NCBI RefSeq assembly: GCF_034347385.1
Contig: NZ_CP133777.1
Span: 1,116,001-1,180,000 of the forward strand
Direction: 5' to 3'
Source: Actimicrobium sp. CCC2.4
GTDB taxonomy: Bacteria > Pseudomonadota > Gammaproteobacteria > Burkholderiales > Burkholderiaceae_D
DNA: 64,000 bases
Shown: piece by piece, positions 20,275 to 31,889 of the stretch
How positions within the stretch are numbered: position 1 is the stretch's first letter
How the letters are laid out: each line of letters starts with the position of its first letter
Made by a program: the position numbers and the translations under genes
The notes under the pieces: model-generated
Told to the model about the DNA's origin: nothing
The model's input: the letters and a program-made list of their open reading frames with translations, nothing else
Databases searched by the model: none

Positions 20275-22149
20275 ATGAATCGCTATCCTCTCTGGAAATA
20301 CCTGATCATCGGGCTCGCGCTGATCTTCGGCGTGATCTACACCGTGCCGAACTTCTTTGGCGAATCGCCTGCCGTACAGATCAGTAGTGGCAAAGCCACC
20401 CTCAAGCTCGAAGCCGGCGTGCTCGCCCGCGTACAGGACATCCTGGAAAAAGGTGGCTTGCCATCGACCGGCCTGTATTACGAAGTCAATGGCTCGCAAG
20501 GCTCGGTTCGTGCCCGTTTTACCGATCCCGATACCCAGTTCAAGGCCAAGGCCCTGCTGGAAAAAGAACTGAATACCGATCCGACGGACCCGACCTATTT
20601 AGTTGCGTTCAACTTGCTGCACAACACCCCGCAATGGCTGCAAAGCCTGCATGCGTTCCCGATGTATCTGGGACTGGACTTGCGCGGTGGCGTGCATTTC
20701 CTGTTGCAGGTCGATACCCGGGCGATTCTGGCTAAGCGCCTGCAGGGTTTGCAGAGTGGCGTGCGCTCGACATTGCGCGACAAGAACATCCGCCACAGCG
20801 GCATCAGCCGTAACGGCAATGCGATCGAAGTGGCGTATCGCGATGTCGCCACGCGCGACCAGTCGAAAGAAATCCTGGCTTCGCAAATGCCGGACATCCT
20901 GCTGACCGATGGTCTCGACGCCGCCAATCCGAAGTTGATCATCACGCTCAAGGAAGCCGCGCTGAAAACGGCGCAGGACGATGCGGTCAATCAGAACATC
21001 GCCACGCTCGGCCGTCGCGTCAATGAACTCGGCGTGGCCGAACCGATCATTCAGCGCCAGGGCGCCGACCGTATCGTCGTGCAGTTGCCGGGTGTGCAGG
21101 ACGTCAGTCGTGCCAAGGACATCATCGGTCGTCAGGCCACGCTGGAAGTACGCATGGTCGATGAGACCGTCACCCGTGGCACCGAAGAAACCGCTGCCGT
21201 GCCATTCAATTCCGAGCTGTTCAAGGTCGGCAAGGGCGTGCCGGTCGTGCTCTACAAAGAGCCGATCATTACCGGTGACTACATCTCCAGCGCCAGCGCC
21301 AGTTTCGACCAGAATCAGCAACCGGCGGTCGGCATCGACCTCAACGGCGATGGTGGTCGCAAGATGCGCGACGCCACCCGCGGCCAGGTCGGCAAGTCGA
21401 TGGCCATTGTGCTGTTCGAAAAAGGCAAGGGCGAAGTCCTGACCGTCGCGACGATTCGTGACGAACTCGGTTCGCGCTTCCAGATCACCGGCATGGGTTC
21501 ACCCGAAGCCGCTGGCGATCTGTCGCTGCTGTTGCGTGCCGGTTCGCTCGCTGCACCGATGGACTTCGTTGAAGAACGCACGATAGGCCCGCAACTCGGT
21601 GCCGAGAATATCGCCAAGGGTTTCAATTCGACCAAGTACGGGTTTGCCGCGATTGCCGTCTTCATGGTGATCTATTACATGCTGTTTGGTGTGTTCAGCG
21701 TTGTGGCCCTGTCGGTCAACCTGCTGTTGCTGGTGGCGATGCTGTCGACGTTGCAAGCCACGCTGACGCTGCCGGGTATTGCCGCGATTGCGCTGACGCT
21801 CGGTATGGCGATCGATGCCAACGTGCTGATCAACGAACGTATTCGTGAAGAACTGCGAAACGGAAACTCACCGCAGGCGGCGATTTCGATCGGATTCGAT
21901 CGTGCCTGGGCCACCATCATTGACTCGAACGTGACGACGATGATCGCCGGTCTGGCGCTGCTGATCTTCGGTTCCGGACCGATCCGCGGCTTCGCTGTCG
22001 TGCATTGCCTGGGTATCCTGACCTCGATCTTTTCGTCGGTGTTCGTATCGCGTGGCCTGGCCAACCTCTGGTATGGCCGTCAGAAAAAACTTACCAGCAT
22101 CTCGATCGGTACGATCTGGAAGCCGGCGCCAGAAACGAAGGAACTGTAA
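20275..22149 (+). CDS. secD: Protein translocase subunit SecD
   Basis: Multispanning inner-membrane protein which with SecF uses the proton gradient to pull exported proteins through SecYEG. The 624-residue protein has an N-terminal transmembrane helix (residues 8-26), a large periplasmic P1 domain and a C-terminal half with five more helices. The LGLDLRGGVHFLLQVD motif near residue 127 and LTLGMAIDANVLINERIREE in the membrane part are diagnostic. The stop overlaps the secF start (TAATG). Confidence 0.97.
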   Translation: MNRYPLWKYLIIGLALIFGVIYTVPNFFGESPAVQISSGKATLKLEAGVLARVQDILEKGGLPSTGLYYEVNGSQGSVRARFTDPDTQFKAKALLEKELNTDPTDPTYLVAFNLLHNTPQWLQSLHAFPMYLGLDLRGGVHFLLQVDTRAILAKRLQGLQSGVRSTLRDKNIRHSGISRNGNAIEVAYRDVATRDQSKEILASQMPDILLTDGLDAANPKLIITLKEAALKTAQDDAVNQNIATLGRRVNELGVAEPIIQRQGADRIVVQLPGVQDVSRAKDIIGRQATLEVRMVDETVTRGTEETAAVPFNSELFKVGKGVPVVLYKEPIITGDYISSASASFDQNQQPAVGIDLNGDGGRKMRDATRGQVGKSMAIVLFEKGKGEVLTVATIRDELGSRFQITGMGSPEAAGDLSLLLRAGSLAAPMDFVEERTIGPQLGAENIAKGFNSTKYGFAAIAVFMVIYYMLFGVFSVVALSVNLLLLVAMLSTLQATLTLPGIAAIALTLGMAIDANVLINERIREELRNGNSPQAAISIGFDRAWATIIDSNVTTMIAGLALLIFGSGPIRGFAVVHCLGILTSIFSSVFVSRGLANLWYGRQKKLTSISIGTIWKPAPETKEL

Positions 22150-23087
22150 TGGAATTATTCCGCATCAAGAAAACCATCCCGTTCATGCGGCATGCGTTGA
22201 TCTTCAACGCGATCTCGGCACTGACCTTCGTGCTGGCCGTGTTCTTCCTGTTCCATAACGGCCTGCATTTTTCGATCGAGTTCAAGGGCGGTACGCTCAT
22301 TGAGGTCAGCTATAAGACGCCGGCCAATATCGAACAGGTGCGCCAGACGGTCGAGTCGCTGGGCTACACCGACAATCAGGTCCAGAGCTTCGGCAAGGCG
22401 GAGGATGTCATGATCCGCTTGCCGTCGCTGCCCGGCGTCAATACCGCGCAGCAGAGCAGCAAGGTGCTCGAAGCACTCAAATTGCGCGATGCCGATGTCG
22501 AATTGCGCCGCGTCGAGTACGTCGGTCCGCAGGTTGGCGCGGAGCTGGCGCAGAACGGTCTGACGGCGCTGGCAATGGTGATCGTCGGCATCATGATTTA
22601 CTTGGCGATCCGCTTCGAATGGAAATACGCGGTCTCGGCCATCATCGCCAACCTGCATGACGTGATCATCATCCTGGGCTTCTTCGCGTTCTTCCAGTGG
22701 GAGTTCTCGCTGACGGTGCTGGCCGCAGTGCTGGCGGTGCTCGGGTACTCGGTCAATGAATCGGTGGTGGTGTTTGACCGTATCCGCGAAAACTTCCGCA
22801 CCCAGCGCAAGACCTCGGTGACCGAAGTGATCGACAGCGCAATCACCAGCACGATTTCGCGGACCGTCATCACGCACGGTTCGACCCAGATGATGGTGCT
22901 GTCGATGCTGCTGTTCGGCGGTCCGTCGCTGCATTATTTCGCGGTGGCGCTGACGATCGGTATTCTGTTCGGTATCTACTCGTCGGTATTTGTTGCTGCT
23001 GCGGTGGCGATGTGGCTGGGTGTGAAGCGCGAAGACCTGATCAAGCCGATCAAGGAAAAAGATGAAACGGGCGGTGCGGTGGTGTAA
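22149..23087 (+). CDS. secF: Protein translocase subunit SecF
   Basis: Partner of SecD in proton-driven protein export. The 312-residue protein has six predicted transmembrane segments, the FKGGTLIEV motif near residue 40 and YSVNESVVVFDRIRENFR in the membrane half. The ATG at 22149 shares its A with the secD stop, showing translational coupling; the longer open frame upstream overlaps secD. A strong bidirectional terminator follows at 23110. Confidence 0.97.
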   Translation: MELFRIKKTIPFMRHALIFNAISALTFVLAVFFLFHNGLHFSIEFKGGTLIEVSYKTPANIEQVRQTVESLGYTDNQVQSFGKAEDVMIRLPSLPGVNTAQQSSKVLEALKLRDADVELRRVEYVGPQVGAELAQNGLTALAMVIVGIMIYLAIRFEWKYAVSAIIANLHDVIIILGFFAFFQWEFSLTVLAAVLAVLGYSVNESVVVFDRIRENFRTQRKTSVTEVIDSAITSTISRTVITHGSTQMMVLSMLLFGGPSLHYFAVALTIGILFGIYSSVFVAAAVAMWLGVKREDLIKPIKEKDETGGAVV

Positions 23088-23109
23088 ATCGCTGCGCCTC
23101 TGCGGGATT

Positions 23110-23149
23110 AAAAAAGCCTGCCGGACATCGCTGTCCGGCAGGCTTTTTT
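23110..23149. terminator. Bidirectional terminator between secF and purB
   Basis: AAAAAGCCTGCCGGACA pairs perfectly with TGTCCGGCAGGCTTTTT across a 4- to 5-nt loop. The A and T tracts on both sides let it end transcription of secF and of purB, which converge here. Confidence 0.92.
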
Positions 23150-23237
23150 GCAGTCGAAAACGGGATGATTAGTCGCAACTAGTAGCCACTAGTAGCGAAT
23201 TTACAGATCGGTATTTTCGCTACCCATTGTTACCTGT

Positions 23238-24677
<1,440 letters not shown>

Positions 24678-24739
24678 TCAACCGGCACGGCGTACCGCAA
24701 TGACCACAAGGGCCCGCCGGAACAGCCGGTAGCCGATGC

Positions 24740-24745
24740 TATAAT
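24740..24745 (+). promoter_or_regulatory. -10 element before the glutathione S-transferase gene
   Basis: A perfect TATAAT lies 27 nt before the start codon at 24773. No convincing -35 hexamer is visible at the right distance. Confidence 0.45.
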
Positions 24746-24772
24746 CCGCCGAAATTCACCCTCTAAGCCTCT

Positions 24773-25381
24773 ATGAAACTCATCGGATCCCTTGCCAGTC
24801 CCTACGTGCGAAAAGTGCGTGTCGTGATGGCCGAAAAAAAACTGGATTACGAGTTCGTACTGGAGGACGTCTGGTCAGCCGACAGCACGATTCTTGTGTC
24901 GAACCCGCTAGGAAAAGTGCCGTGCCTGATCATGGAAGATGGCAGCGCGATGTTTGATTCACGCGTAATTGTCGAGTACCTCGATACCCTCACGCCGGTC
25001 GGCAAGTTGCTGCCGCCACCGGGCCGGGAGCGGGCCGAAGTCAAATGTTGGGAAGCGCTGGCCGACGGCGTGTGCGACGCGGCAGTGCTGGTCCGGCTGG
25101 AAAAAACCCAGCGTCCGGAGGCCTTACAAAGTCAAACGTGGGTGGCGCGTCAAAATCTGAAGATGCATGCCGGCCTCAAGGCCATGTCAAGCGGGTTGGC
25201 CGACACGGCGTTTTGTGCCGGCAACCAGTACACGCTGGCTGATGTGGCGGTGTGCTGCACCCTGGGCTGGCTGGGGTTTCGCTTTCCTGATATTGACTGG
25301 CGGTCTGAGTATCCGAATCTGGCCAGACTGGCCGACAAGGTCGGCGAGCGTGCCTCGTTCAAGGACACGCTGCCGCAGTAA
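24773..25381 (+). CDS. Glutathione S-transferase family protein
   Basis: A 202-residue two-domain GST. The thioredoxin-like N-terminal domain carries SPYVRKVRVVMAEKKLDYE (residues 9-27) and the cis-proline and glutathione-binding elements NPLGKVPCLIMEDG and DSRVIVEYLD; the helical C-terminal domain follows from about residue 85. It resembles the small GSTs related to YibF and stringent-starvation-protein-like enzymes. Substrate is unknown. It is divergent from purB, and a 9-bp hairpin (25402-25429) lies just beyond its stop. Confidence 0.9.
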   Translation: MKLIGSLASPYVRKVRVVMAEKKLDYEFVLEDVWSADSTILVSNPLGKVPCLIMEDGSAMFDSRVIVEYLDTLTPVGKLLPPPGRERAEVKCWEALADGVCDAAVLVRLEKTQRPEALQSQTWVARQNLKMHAGLKAMSSGLADTAFCAGNQYTLADVAVCCTLGWLGFRFPDIDWRSEYPNLARLADKVGERASFKDTLPQ

Positions 25382-25401
25382 CAGTGCTACCCGCAATTGG
25401 A

Positions 25402-25429
25402 GTTGCTGCGTGGCCGGCTTCGCAGCGAC
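25402..25429. other. Hairpin after the GST gene
   Basis: GTTGCTGCG (25402-25410) and CGCAGCGAC (25421-25429) pair over nine positions with one wobble and a 10-nt loop. No T-run follows, so it is at best a weak or Rho-assisted 3' end. Confidence 0.35.
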
Positions 25430-25468
25430 GGTCCGGTGATGTCCGCGGTCGACAGGATTGTTGCGTTA

Positions 25469-25777
25469 CTAAATAGAGAAGTTGCCGTTATTTTCATCTC
25501 CGAATTGCTTTTTCAGGCGTTCTGCTTCTGATGCGGCTGTTGATTGTTGATTTTGTACGGTTCCTAACTGTCCCGCGCTTTGGTTTGCTAAAGCCATAAA
25601 CCCGGCAATTCCGGCCTGCATCTCCGCCGTTGTTTTGTCGCCGGGGTTGCCGCCGAGGTTGATTCCGCCGTTGTCGCCGTTGTTCGTGGCGTTGTTGGTT
25701 TTGTTGTTGCCGTTGTCGTTGTTGTTCTTGTTGCTAGGCGGGACGGTGCTGTTGTCCTTGTCGACTTTTTTGCCCAT
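25469..25777 (-). CDS. Small asparagine-rich protein of unknown function
   Basis: I do not recognise this 102-residue protein. It starts MGKKVDKDNSTVPPSNK with a good ribosome binding site (GAGGAG, 7 nt before the ATG). Residues about 15-50 are extremely rich in Asn with Asp, Gly and Thr (NKNNNDNGNNKTNNATNNGD). A more normal, probably helical tail follows (AEMQAGIAGFMALANQSAG, then SEAERLKKQFGDEN). There is no signal peptide, membrane segment or cysteine. The frame is open farther upstream, but only the 25777 start has a ribosome binding site. It lies 144 nt after mnmA on the same strand. The low-complexity part may be coding or a recent expansion; function not assignable. Confidence 0.6.
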   Translation of the reverse strand: MGKKVDKDNSTVPPSNKNNNDNGNNKTNNATNNGDNGGINLGGNPGDKTTAEMQAGIAGFMALANQSAGQLGTVQNQQSTAASEAERLKKQFGDENNGNFSI

Positions 25778-25921
25778 AGCGATGCTCCTCGAAAAATAAT
25801 TTGTCCAGGATTGAACATTATTTTGTGGTGACAGCTCCTCGACAGGTTCCGTCCAAAAAGTGTGGTGCGGCGCGGCATGCGCTACCGGATGCTCCGGCTC
25901 CCCCTGCCGTCGCACCCATCC

Positions 25922-27037
25922 TCAAGTCAGCGAGCTCGCAATAATCCCGCCGCCGAGGCAGACATCACCCCGATACAGCACCGCCGATTGCCCCGGCGTG
26001 ACGGCCCACTGACTGGCATCGAAGGCCAGTTGTATCCGTTGCGCATCCACCATCCCGACATGGCAAGGCACGTCCGCCTGGCGATAGCGCGTCTTGGCCG
26101 ACAACTGCCCGTCATCGGGTGGAGCACCGGCGACCCAGCTCAGCTGATCGGCTTCCAGGCTGGCCGATAGCAGCCACGGATGGTCATGGCCCTGCACCAC
26201 ATACAGCGTATTGGACGCAATATCCTTGCGTGCGACGTACCAGGCATCGCTGCTGCCGTCGGCATTCTGGTGCGCCTTGATGCCGCCTATACCTATGCCC
26301 TTGCGTTGTCCCAGCGTATAAAAACTCAGGCCGACGTGTTCACCGATGGTGTCGCCTTCCGGCGTTTTCATCGGGCCTGGCTGGTACGACAGGTAGCGGT
26401 TCAGGAATTCGCGGAACGGCCGTTCGCCGATAAAGCAGATGCCGGTCGAGTCTTTCTTGGCCGCGTTCGGCAAGCCGAGCTGTTCGGCCATCTTGCGTAC
26501 TTCGGTCTTGCGGATGTCACCGAGCGGGAACAGCGTCTTCGAGAGCTGGGCCTGGTTCAGCCGGTGCAAAAAGTAACTCTGGTCTTTGGTGTGGTCGATT
26601 GCCTTGAGCAACTCATAGCGTCCGGCGTCGGTGCTTGACTCGCGCACGCGGGCATAGTGGCCGGTGGCGATCAGGTCGGCGCCGAGGTGCATCGCATGGT
26701 CGAGGAAGGCCTTGAACTTGATTTCGGCATTGCACAGCACATCCGGATTCGGCGTGCGGCCGGCCTGGTATTCGCGCAGGAATTCGGCAAACACGCGGTC
26801 CTTGTATTCGGCAGAAAAATTGACTGCTTCGATATCGATGCCCAGCACATCGGCCACGCTGACTGCATCGATCCAGTCCTGCCGGGTCGAGCAATACGCG
26901 GCATCGGCGTCGTCATCGTCTTCCCAGTTCTTCATGAACAGGCCGATCACTTCGTAGCCCTGTTCCTTCAGCAATGCCGCCGATACCGACGAATCAACAC
27001 CGCCCGACAACCCGATCACTACTTTCTTTTTGCTCAT
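25922..27037 (-). CDS. mnmA: tRNA-specific 2-thiouridylase MnmA
   Basis: Thiolates uridine-34 of Lys, Glu and Gln tRNAs using ATP and a relayed persulfide. The 371-residue protein starts with the PP-loop motif [12 protein letters not shown] (about residues 9-20), followed by [12 protein letters not shown]. Catalytic cysteines lie in [12 protein letters not shown] and [10 protein letters not shown], as in other MnmA proteins. It lies 20 nt downstream of the Nudix gene on the same strand; in E. coli the same two functions are adjacent (nudJ-mnmA), close to purB as here. Confidence 0.96.
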   Translation of the reverse strand: MSKKKVVIGLSGGVDSSVSAALLKEQGYEVIGLFMKNWEDDDDADAAYCSTRQDWIDAVSVADVLGIDIEAVNFSAEYKDRVFAEFLREYQAGRTPNPDVLCNAEIKFKAFLDHAMHLGADLIATGHYARVRESSTDAGRYELLKAIDHTKDQSYFLHRLNQAQLSKTLFPLGDIRKTEVRKMAEQLGLPNAAKKDSTGICFIGERPFREFLNRYLSYQPGPMKTPEGDTIGEHVGLSFYTLGQRKGIGIGGIKAHQNADGSSDAWYVARKDIASNTLYVVQGHDHPWLLSASLEADQLSWVAGAPPDDGQLSAKTRYRQADVPCHVGMVDAQRIQLAFDASQWAVTPGQSAVLYRGDVCLGGGIIASSLT

Positions 27038-27057
27038 TGCGTACTACCCATCTGTGT

Positions 27058-27528
27058 TCAGAAAATCGAGGGAGCACTGTACAGCATCGACAGCGGAATG
27101 CGTTTGCCGGCCAGATAATCGTCGACGCACAGCAGGACGATGTCGCTGCGATGCGTTGCACGCGTGGCGACCAGTTCGTCGTAGGACATCCAGAGCGTGC
27201 GGAGGATGCCGTGGTCCAGCGGCTGATCGTGGACCGCGCCGGCATCGCCACAAAACGTGAAGCGCAGATAGGTCACATCGATGCCGCTACGCACCGACAA
27301 GTAGCGCGCCATATAAAAACCGACCAGTGCGGTCGGGATAAAATCGTGGGCGGTTTCTTCCAGGGTTTCGCGGATCACGGCCTGCTCCAGCGATTCACGC
27401 GGATCGAGATGCCCGGCCGGCTGATTGAAGCGGATGCCATCGCTGGTCTCTTCTTCGACCATCAGGAACTTGCCATTGCGCTCGACAATTGCAGCAACGG
27501 TGACGGATGGTTTCCATAGTTCGGACAT
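27058..27528 (-). CDS. Nudix hydrolase, NudJ-like
   Basis: A 156-residue Nudix phosphohydrolase; NudJ acts on nucleoside di- and triphosphates and HMP pyrophosphate. The Nudix box is GHLDPRESLEQAVIRETLEE followed by TAHD, so the usual glycine after EET is alanine. The opening WKPSVTVAAIVERNGKFLMVEEE matches the NudJ type. The start at 27528 is preferred because AGGGGAA lies just before it; the frame opens 8 codons earlier. It precedes mnmA as in E. coli. Confidence 0.85.
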   Translation of the reverse strand: MSELWKPSVTVAAIVERNGKFLMVEEETSDGIRFNQPAGHLDPRESLEQAVIRETLEETAHDFIPTALVGFYMARYLSVRSGIDVTYLRFTFCGDAGAVHDQPLDHGILRTLWMSYDELVATRATHRSDIVLLCVDDYLAGKRIPLSMLYSAPSIF

Positions 27529-27573
27529 AGGTTCCCCTGAAAGTGGCGTCATTTTACCGTGCCATTTCAGCGT

Positions 27574-27600
27574 AATGGTGGCGTTTCAGTTGCCACTATT
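27574..27600. other. Inverted repeat between the Nudix gene and pntAA
   Basis: AATGGTGGC (27574-27582) and GCCACTATT (27592-27600) match at 8 of 9 paired positions across 9 nt. It lies in the 234-bp divergent gap and could be an operator. Nothing else recognisable is seen in that gap apart from A/T-rich sequence nearer pntAA. Confidence 0.3.
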
Positions 27601-27762
27601 GGTGAATAGTCTTGTTCTGTTACTGTGCGTCGGGTCAAGCTGGTTTGATCAGGAGCAAGTTTTTTTAGCAAGCATTTGGTGAATCATGAAAAAAACGGCA
27701 AAATCAGCTACCTTTTTTTCATCTGAACGCCTCCTACAACAATCAACAACAAGGAACATCCC

Positions 27763-28878
<1,116 letters not shown>

Positions 28879-28900
28879 ACCACCAAGAATCGAGGACATC

Positions 28901-29227
28901 ATGGAAGTCAGCCACACCATCATCAACCTGATCATTTTCGTACTGGCGATTTACGTCGGCTACCACGTGGTCTGGACCGTTACTCCCGCGTTGCATACGC
29001 CGCTGATGGCGGTCACGAATGCGATCTCGGCCATCATCATCGTCGGCGCGATGCTCGCTGCCGGACTCACCGAAGGCCGTCTCGGCCAGGTCATGGGCAC
29101 GCTTGCCGTGGCGCTGGCGGCAGTCAATGTTTTCGGCGGTTTTCTGGTGACGCAGCGCATGCTCGAAATGTTCAAGAAAAAAGAACCGAAGGTCGCCAAG
29201 GCGCCGGTTGAAGGAAGCAAGCCATGA
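28901..29227 (+). CDS. pntAB: NAD(P) transhydrogenase alpha subunit, part 2 (membrane)
   Basis: Membrane domain piece of the split alpha subunit. The 108-residue protein has about three transmembrane helices (residues 7-27, 36-56 and 62-82) and a Lys/Pro-rich cytosolic tail. The start at 28901 is set by GAGGAC 5-10 nt before the ATG and by the gap after pntAA; longer open frames upstream overlap pntAA. Its stop overlaps the pntB start (ATGA). Confidence 0.92.
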   Translation: MEVSHTIINLIIFVLAIYVGYHVVWTVTPALHTPLMAVTNAISAIIIVGAMLAAGLTEGRLGQVMGTLAVALAAVNVFGGFLVTQRMLEMFKKKEPKVAKAPVEGSKP

Positions 29228-30669
29228 GCATGAATCTCGTCACACTGCTGTATCTGATCGCCTCGGTCTGCTTCATCCAGGCCCTCAAAGGCTTGTCGCA
29301 CCCGTCGACGGCGCGGCGCGGCAATGCCTTTGGCATGGGCGGCATGGCGCTGGCGATCGTCACGACGATTGCGCTGATCATCAAGCTCAAATCGGAGGCG
29401 ATGGGCGCGCCGCTGGGCTACGGTCTCGTCATCTTCGGCGTGGTGGTCGGGGGCGGCATCGGTGCCTATCTGGCGCGCACCGTCGAGATGACCAAGATGC
29501 CCGAACTGGTCGCGGCGATGCACTCGCTGATCGGTCTGGCTGCGGTCTGTATTGCCGTGGCTGCCGTGTCGGAGCCGTGGGCCTTCAACATCGCTGCGCA
29601 TGATGTTGCAATCCCGTTCGGTAACCGGCTTGAACTGTTCATCGGCACCTTCGTCGGCGCGATCACGTTCTCGGGGTCGGTCATCGCGTTTGGCAAGCTG
29701 TCGGGCAAATACAAGTTCCGTTTGTTCCAGGGCCAGCCGGTCAGCTTTCAGGGCCAGCACTTCCTGAACCTGGCGCTGGCGATCCTGATGGTCGGCTTCG
29801 GCCTGATCTTCTGCTTCGCGCCGGGCACCGAACCGGCCTGGACCGCGTTCGTGCTGATGGCCATCATCGCCTTCGTGCTCGGCGTGCTGATCATCATCCC
29901 GATCGGCGGCGCGGACATGCCGGTGGTGGTCTCGATGCTCAACAGCTACTCGGGTTGGGCGGCTGCCGGGATTGGTTTTTCGCTGAACAATTCGATGTTG
30001 ATTATTGCGGGTTCGCTGGTCGGTTCGAGTGGTGCGATCCTGTCGTACATCATGTGCAAGGCGATGAACCGTTCGTTCTTCAACGTCATACTCGGCGGTT
30101 TTGGCGGTGATCCTGCTGCTGCTGCGGTGGGTTCACAAGCGGCGCGGCCGGTCAAATCCGGCTCGGCAGACGATGCCGCATTCCTGATGAGTAACGCCGA
30201 GACCGTCATCATCGTGCCGGGTTACGGCCTGGCGGTAGCGCGCGCTCAGCATGCACTGAAAGAGCTGACCGAAAAGCTGACCAAAAAAGGCGTACTCGTC
30301 AAATATGCGATCCATCCGGTGGCCGGGCGCATGCCGGGACACATGAACGTGCTGCTGGCCGAAGCCGAAGTCCCGTACGACCAGGTCTTTGAAATGGAAG
30401 ACATCAATGGCGAATTCGCGCAAGCCGACGTGGTGCTGGTGCTAGGTGCCAACGACGTCGTCAACCCGGCTGCAAAAGATCCGAAGTCATCGATTGCCGG
30501 TATGCCGATTCTCGAGGTCTACAAAGCCAAGACGGTCATCGTCAACAAGCGTTCGATGGCCTCGGGTTATGCCGGGCTGGACAACGAACTGTTCTACATG
30601 GACAAGACGATGATGGTGTTTGGCGATGCGAAGAAGGTCATCGAAGAGATGGTGAAGGCCGTCGAATAA
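29224..30669 (+). CDS. pntB: NAD(P) transhydrogenase beta subunit
   Basis: Carries the remaining transmembrane helices and the NADP(H)-binding domain of the proton-pumping transhydrogenase. The 481-residue protein has eight to nine membrane helices in the first 290 residues, then the soluble domain beginning around [20 protein letters not shown] (about residue 323) with [18 protein letters not shown] and [15 protein letters not shown], all diagnostic of PntB. It overlaps pntAB by 4 nt and is followed by a terminator at 30719. Confidence 0.96.
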   Translation: MSMNLVTLLYLIASVCFIQALKGLSHPSTARRGNAFGMGGMALAIVTTIALIIKLKSEAMGAPLGYGLVIFGVVVGGGIGAYLARTVEMTKMPELVAAMHSLIGLAAVCIAVAAVSEPWAFNIAAHDVAIPFGNRLELFIGTFVGAITFSGSVIAFGKLSGKYKFRLFQGQPVSFQGQHFLNLALAILMVGFGLIFCFAPGTEPAWTAFVLMAIIAFVLGVLIIIPIGGADMPVVVSMLNSYSGWAAAGIGFSLNNSMLIIAGSLVGSSGAILSYIMCKAMNRSFFNVILGGFGGDPAAAAVGSQAARPVKSGSADDAAFLMSNAETVIIVPGYGLAVARAQHALKELTEKLTKKGVLVKYAIHPVAGRMPGHMNVLLAEAEVPYDQVFEMEDINGEFAQADVVLVLGANDVVNPAAKDPKSSIAGMPILEVYKAKTVIVNKRSMASGYAGLDNELFYMDKTMMVFGDAKKVIEEMVKAVE

Positions 30670-30675
30670 GTCGTA

Positions 30676-30697
30676 GCGTGGGCGCGCGTGCCCACGC
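30676..30697. repeat. GCGTGGGC palindrome
   Basis: GCGTGGGC (30676-30683) and GCCCACGC (30690-30697) form a perfect 8-bp hairpin with a 6-nt loop, 6 nt after the pntB stop. The GTGGGC-N6-GCCCAC form is common between genes in Burkholderiales (recalled); only one copy is in this window. Confidence 0.5.
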
Positions 30698-30718
30698 CAG
30701 CGTCCCACAGCACCCACT

Positions 30719-30746
30719 CGGCCTGCATCAGTCAGGCCGTTTTTTT
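30719..30746 (+). terminator. Intrinsic terminator after pntB
   Basis: CGGCCTG (30719-30725) and CAGGCCG (30733-30739) form a 7-bp stem with a 7-nt loop, followed by seven T residues at 30740-30746. Confidence 0.85.
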
Positions 30747-30749
30747 GCG

Positions 30750-31889
30750 CTACCGCTGCCCGTACATCATCTGCTGCGCCAGCACCTTGCGTGCCGGCGC
30801 CACCGCATCCATCAGCCCCAGCGACAATCCCAGCAACCCTTGCGTGAGCGTGCCCTCGGGCGCACTGGCAAAGACGCGCGCCATCGCATCAGTAACGCGG
30901 ATGGTCATGCCACGATCGCGGCTACGCTGTGCGTGGAATGCGCTCAGCGCAGCGGGACTGATATCGCCGGCCAGCAATCTGGCCAACACCATCGCATCGC
31001 GCAGTCCCAGATTCAATCCCTGCCCGGCGACCGGATGCAGCGTCTGTGCGGCATTGCCGATGGCGATCGTGCGGGCGGTCGGGGCGACATGCGCGTTCAG
31101 GCCGAGCGGGTACACGAAGCGCGGCTTGCAGTCGAGGAAGCGGCCGACGCGGCCGCCAAACAGCGCTTCGAGTTCGACCAGGAAAGCGGCATCGTCAAGC
31201 GCCATCAGGCGCGCGGCAGTCGCGGTCTGTACGCACCAGACCACGGCATAACCGTCGTCTTGTGGCAGCAGCGCCAGCGGACCTTCGGAAGTGAACCGTT
31301 CGAAGGCGCGCTGCATCAGCGGTGCGCTGGTCGTCACATGCGTGACGATGGCGCTTTGCTGATAATCGCGATGCAGCGTGCGCGCCGGCTGCTGGGCAAA
31401 CACGCCGCCTTCGGCCTGGATCAGCACGGCGCTGGTGCAACTGCTGCCATCGTCGAAGTGCAACGTGACATGGTCGGCCTGCTCTTGCGTGGTGCTGACC
31501 TGCAGCGGCCGGCGTACGGTGATACCGGCCTGCGCGGTCGCGGTGGCCAAGGCCGACACCAGTGCACCGTAGCGGGTGACGTAGCCCAGCGCCGGCAAGT
31601 CGTAATCGGCACGGTCAAGCAGCGTGCGGCCGAAATGGCCGCGCCGCGAGACATGGATCTGCGAGATGGCCTGCGCCGGTACCGGCCACGCACCAACTTG
31701 CTGAAGGATTTGGCGGCTGCCGTACGACAGCGCGATCGAGCGCGGATCGGCGGCCGATTGCACGGCGGTCTTCGCATCGACCAGCGCGATGCGTTCCGGT
31801 GCCATGCCGCGCTGGACCAGCAAGCCAGCCAGCACCAGTCCGACCGGACCGGCACCGCAAATGGCGATATCGACGTCGGTCTGCATCAT
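30750..31889 (-). CDS. UbiH/UbiI-family FAD monooxygenase
   Basis: Aromatic-ring hydroxylase of the ubiquinone pathway family. The 379-residue protein begins with the FAD-binding Rossmann motif ICGAGPVGLVLAGLL (about residues 9-23) and has the second FAD site IAIGNAAQTLHPVAGQGLNLGLRDA near residue 275, diagnostic of UbiH/UbiF/UbiI. Which ring position it hydroxylates cannot be told. Its start overlaps the pepP stop by 4 nt, a common pepP-ubiH arrangement, and it ends the leftward amgK-murU-pepP unit. Confidence 0.9.
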   Translation of the reverse strand: MMQTDVDIAICGAGPVGLVLAGLLVQRGMAPERIALVDAKTAVQSAADPRSIALSYGSRQILQQVGAWPVPAQAISQIHVSRRGHFGRTLLDRADYDLPALGYVTRYGALVSALATATAQAGITVRRPLQVSTTQEQADHVTLHFDDGSSCTSAVLIQAEGGVFAQQPARTLHRDYQQSAIVTHVTTSAPLMQRAFERFTSEGPLALLPQDDGYAVVWCVQTATAARLMALDDAAFLVELEALFGGRVGRFLDCKPRFVYPLGLNAHVAPTARTIAIGNAAQTLHPVAGQGLNLGLRDAMVLARLLAGDISPAALSAFHAQRSRDRGMTIRVTDAMARVFASAPEGTLTQGLLGLSLGLMDAVAPARKVLAQQMMYGQR

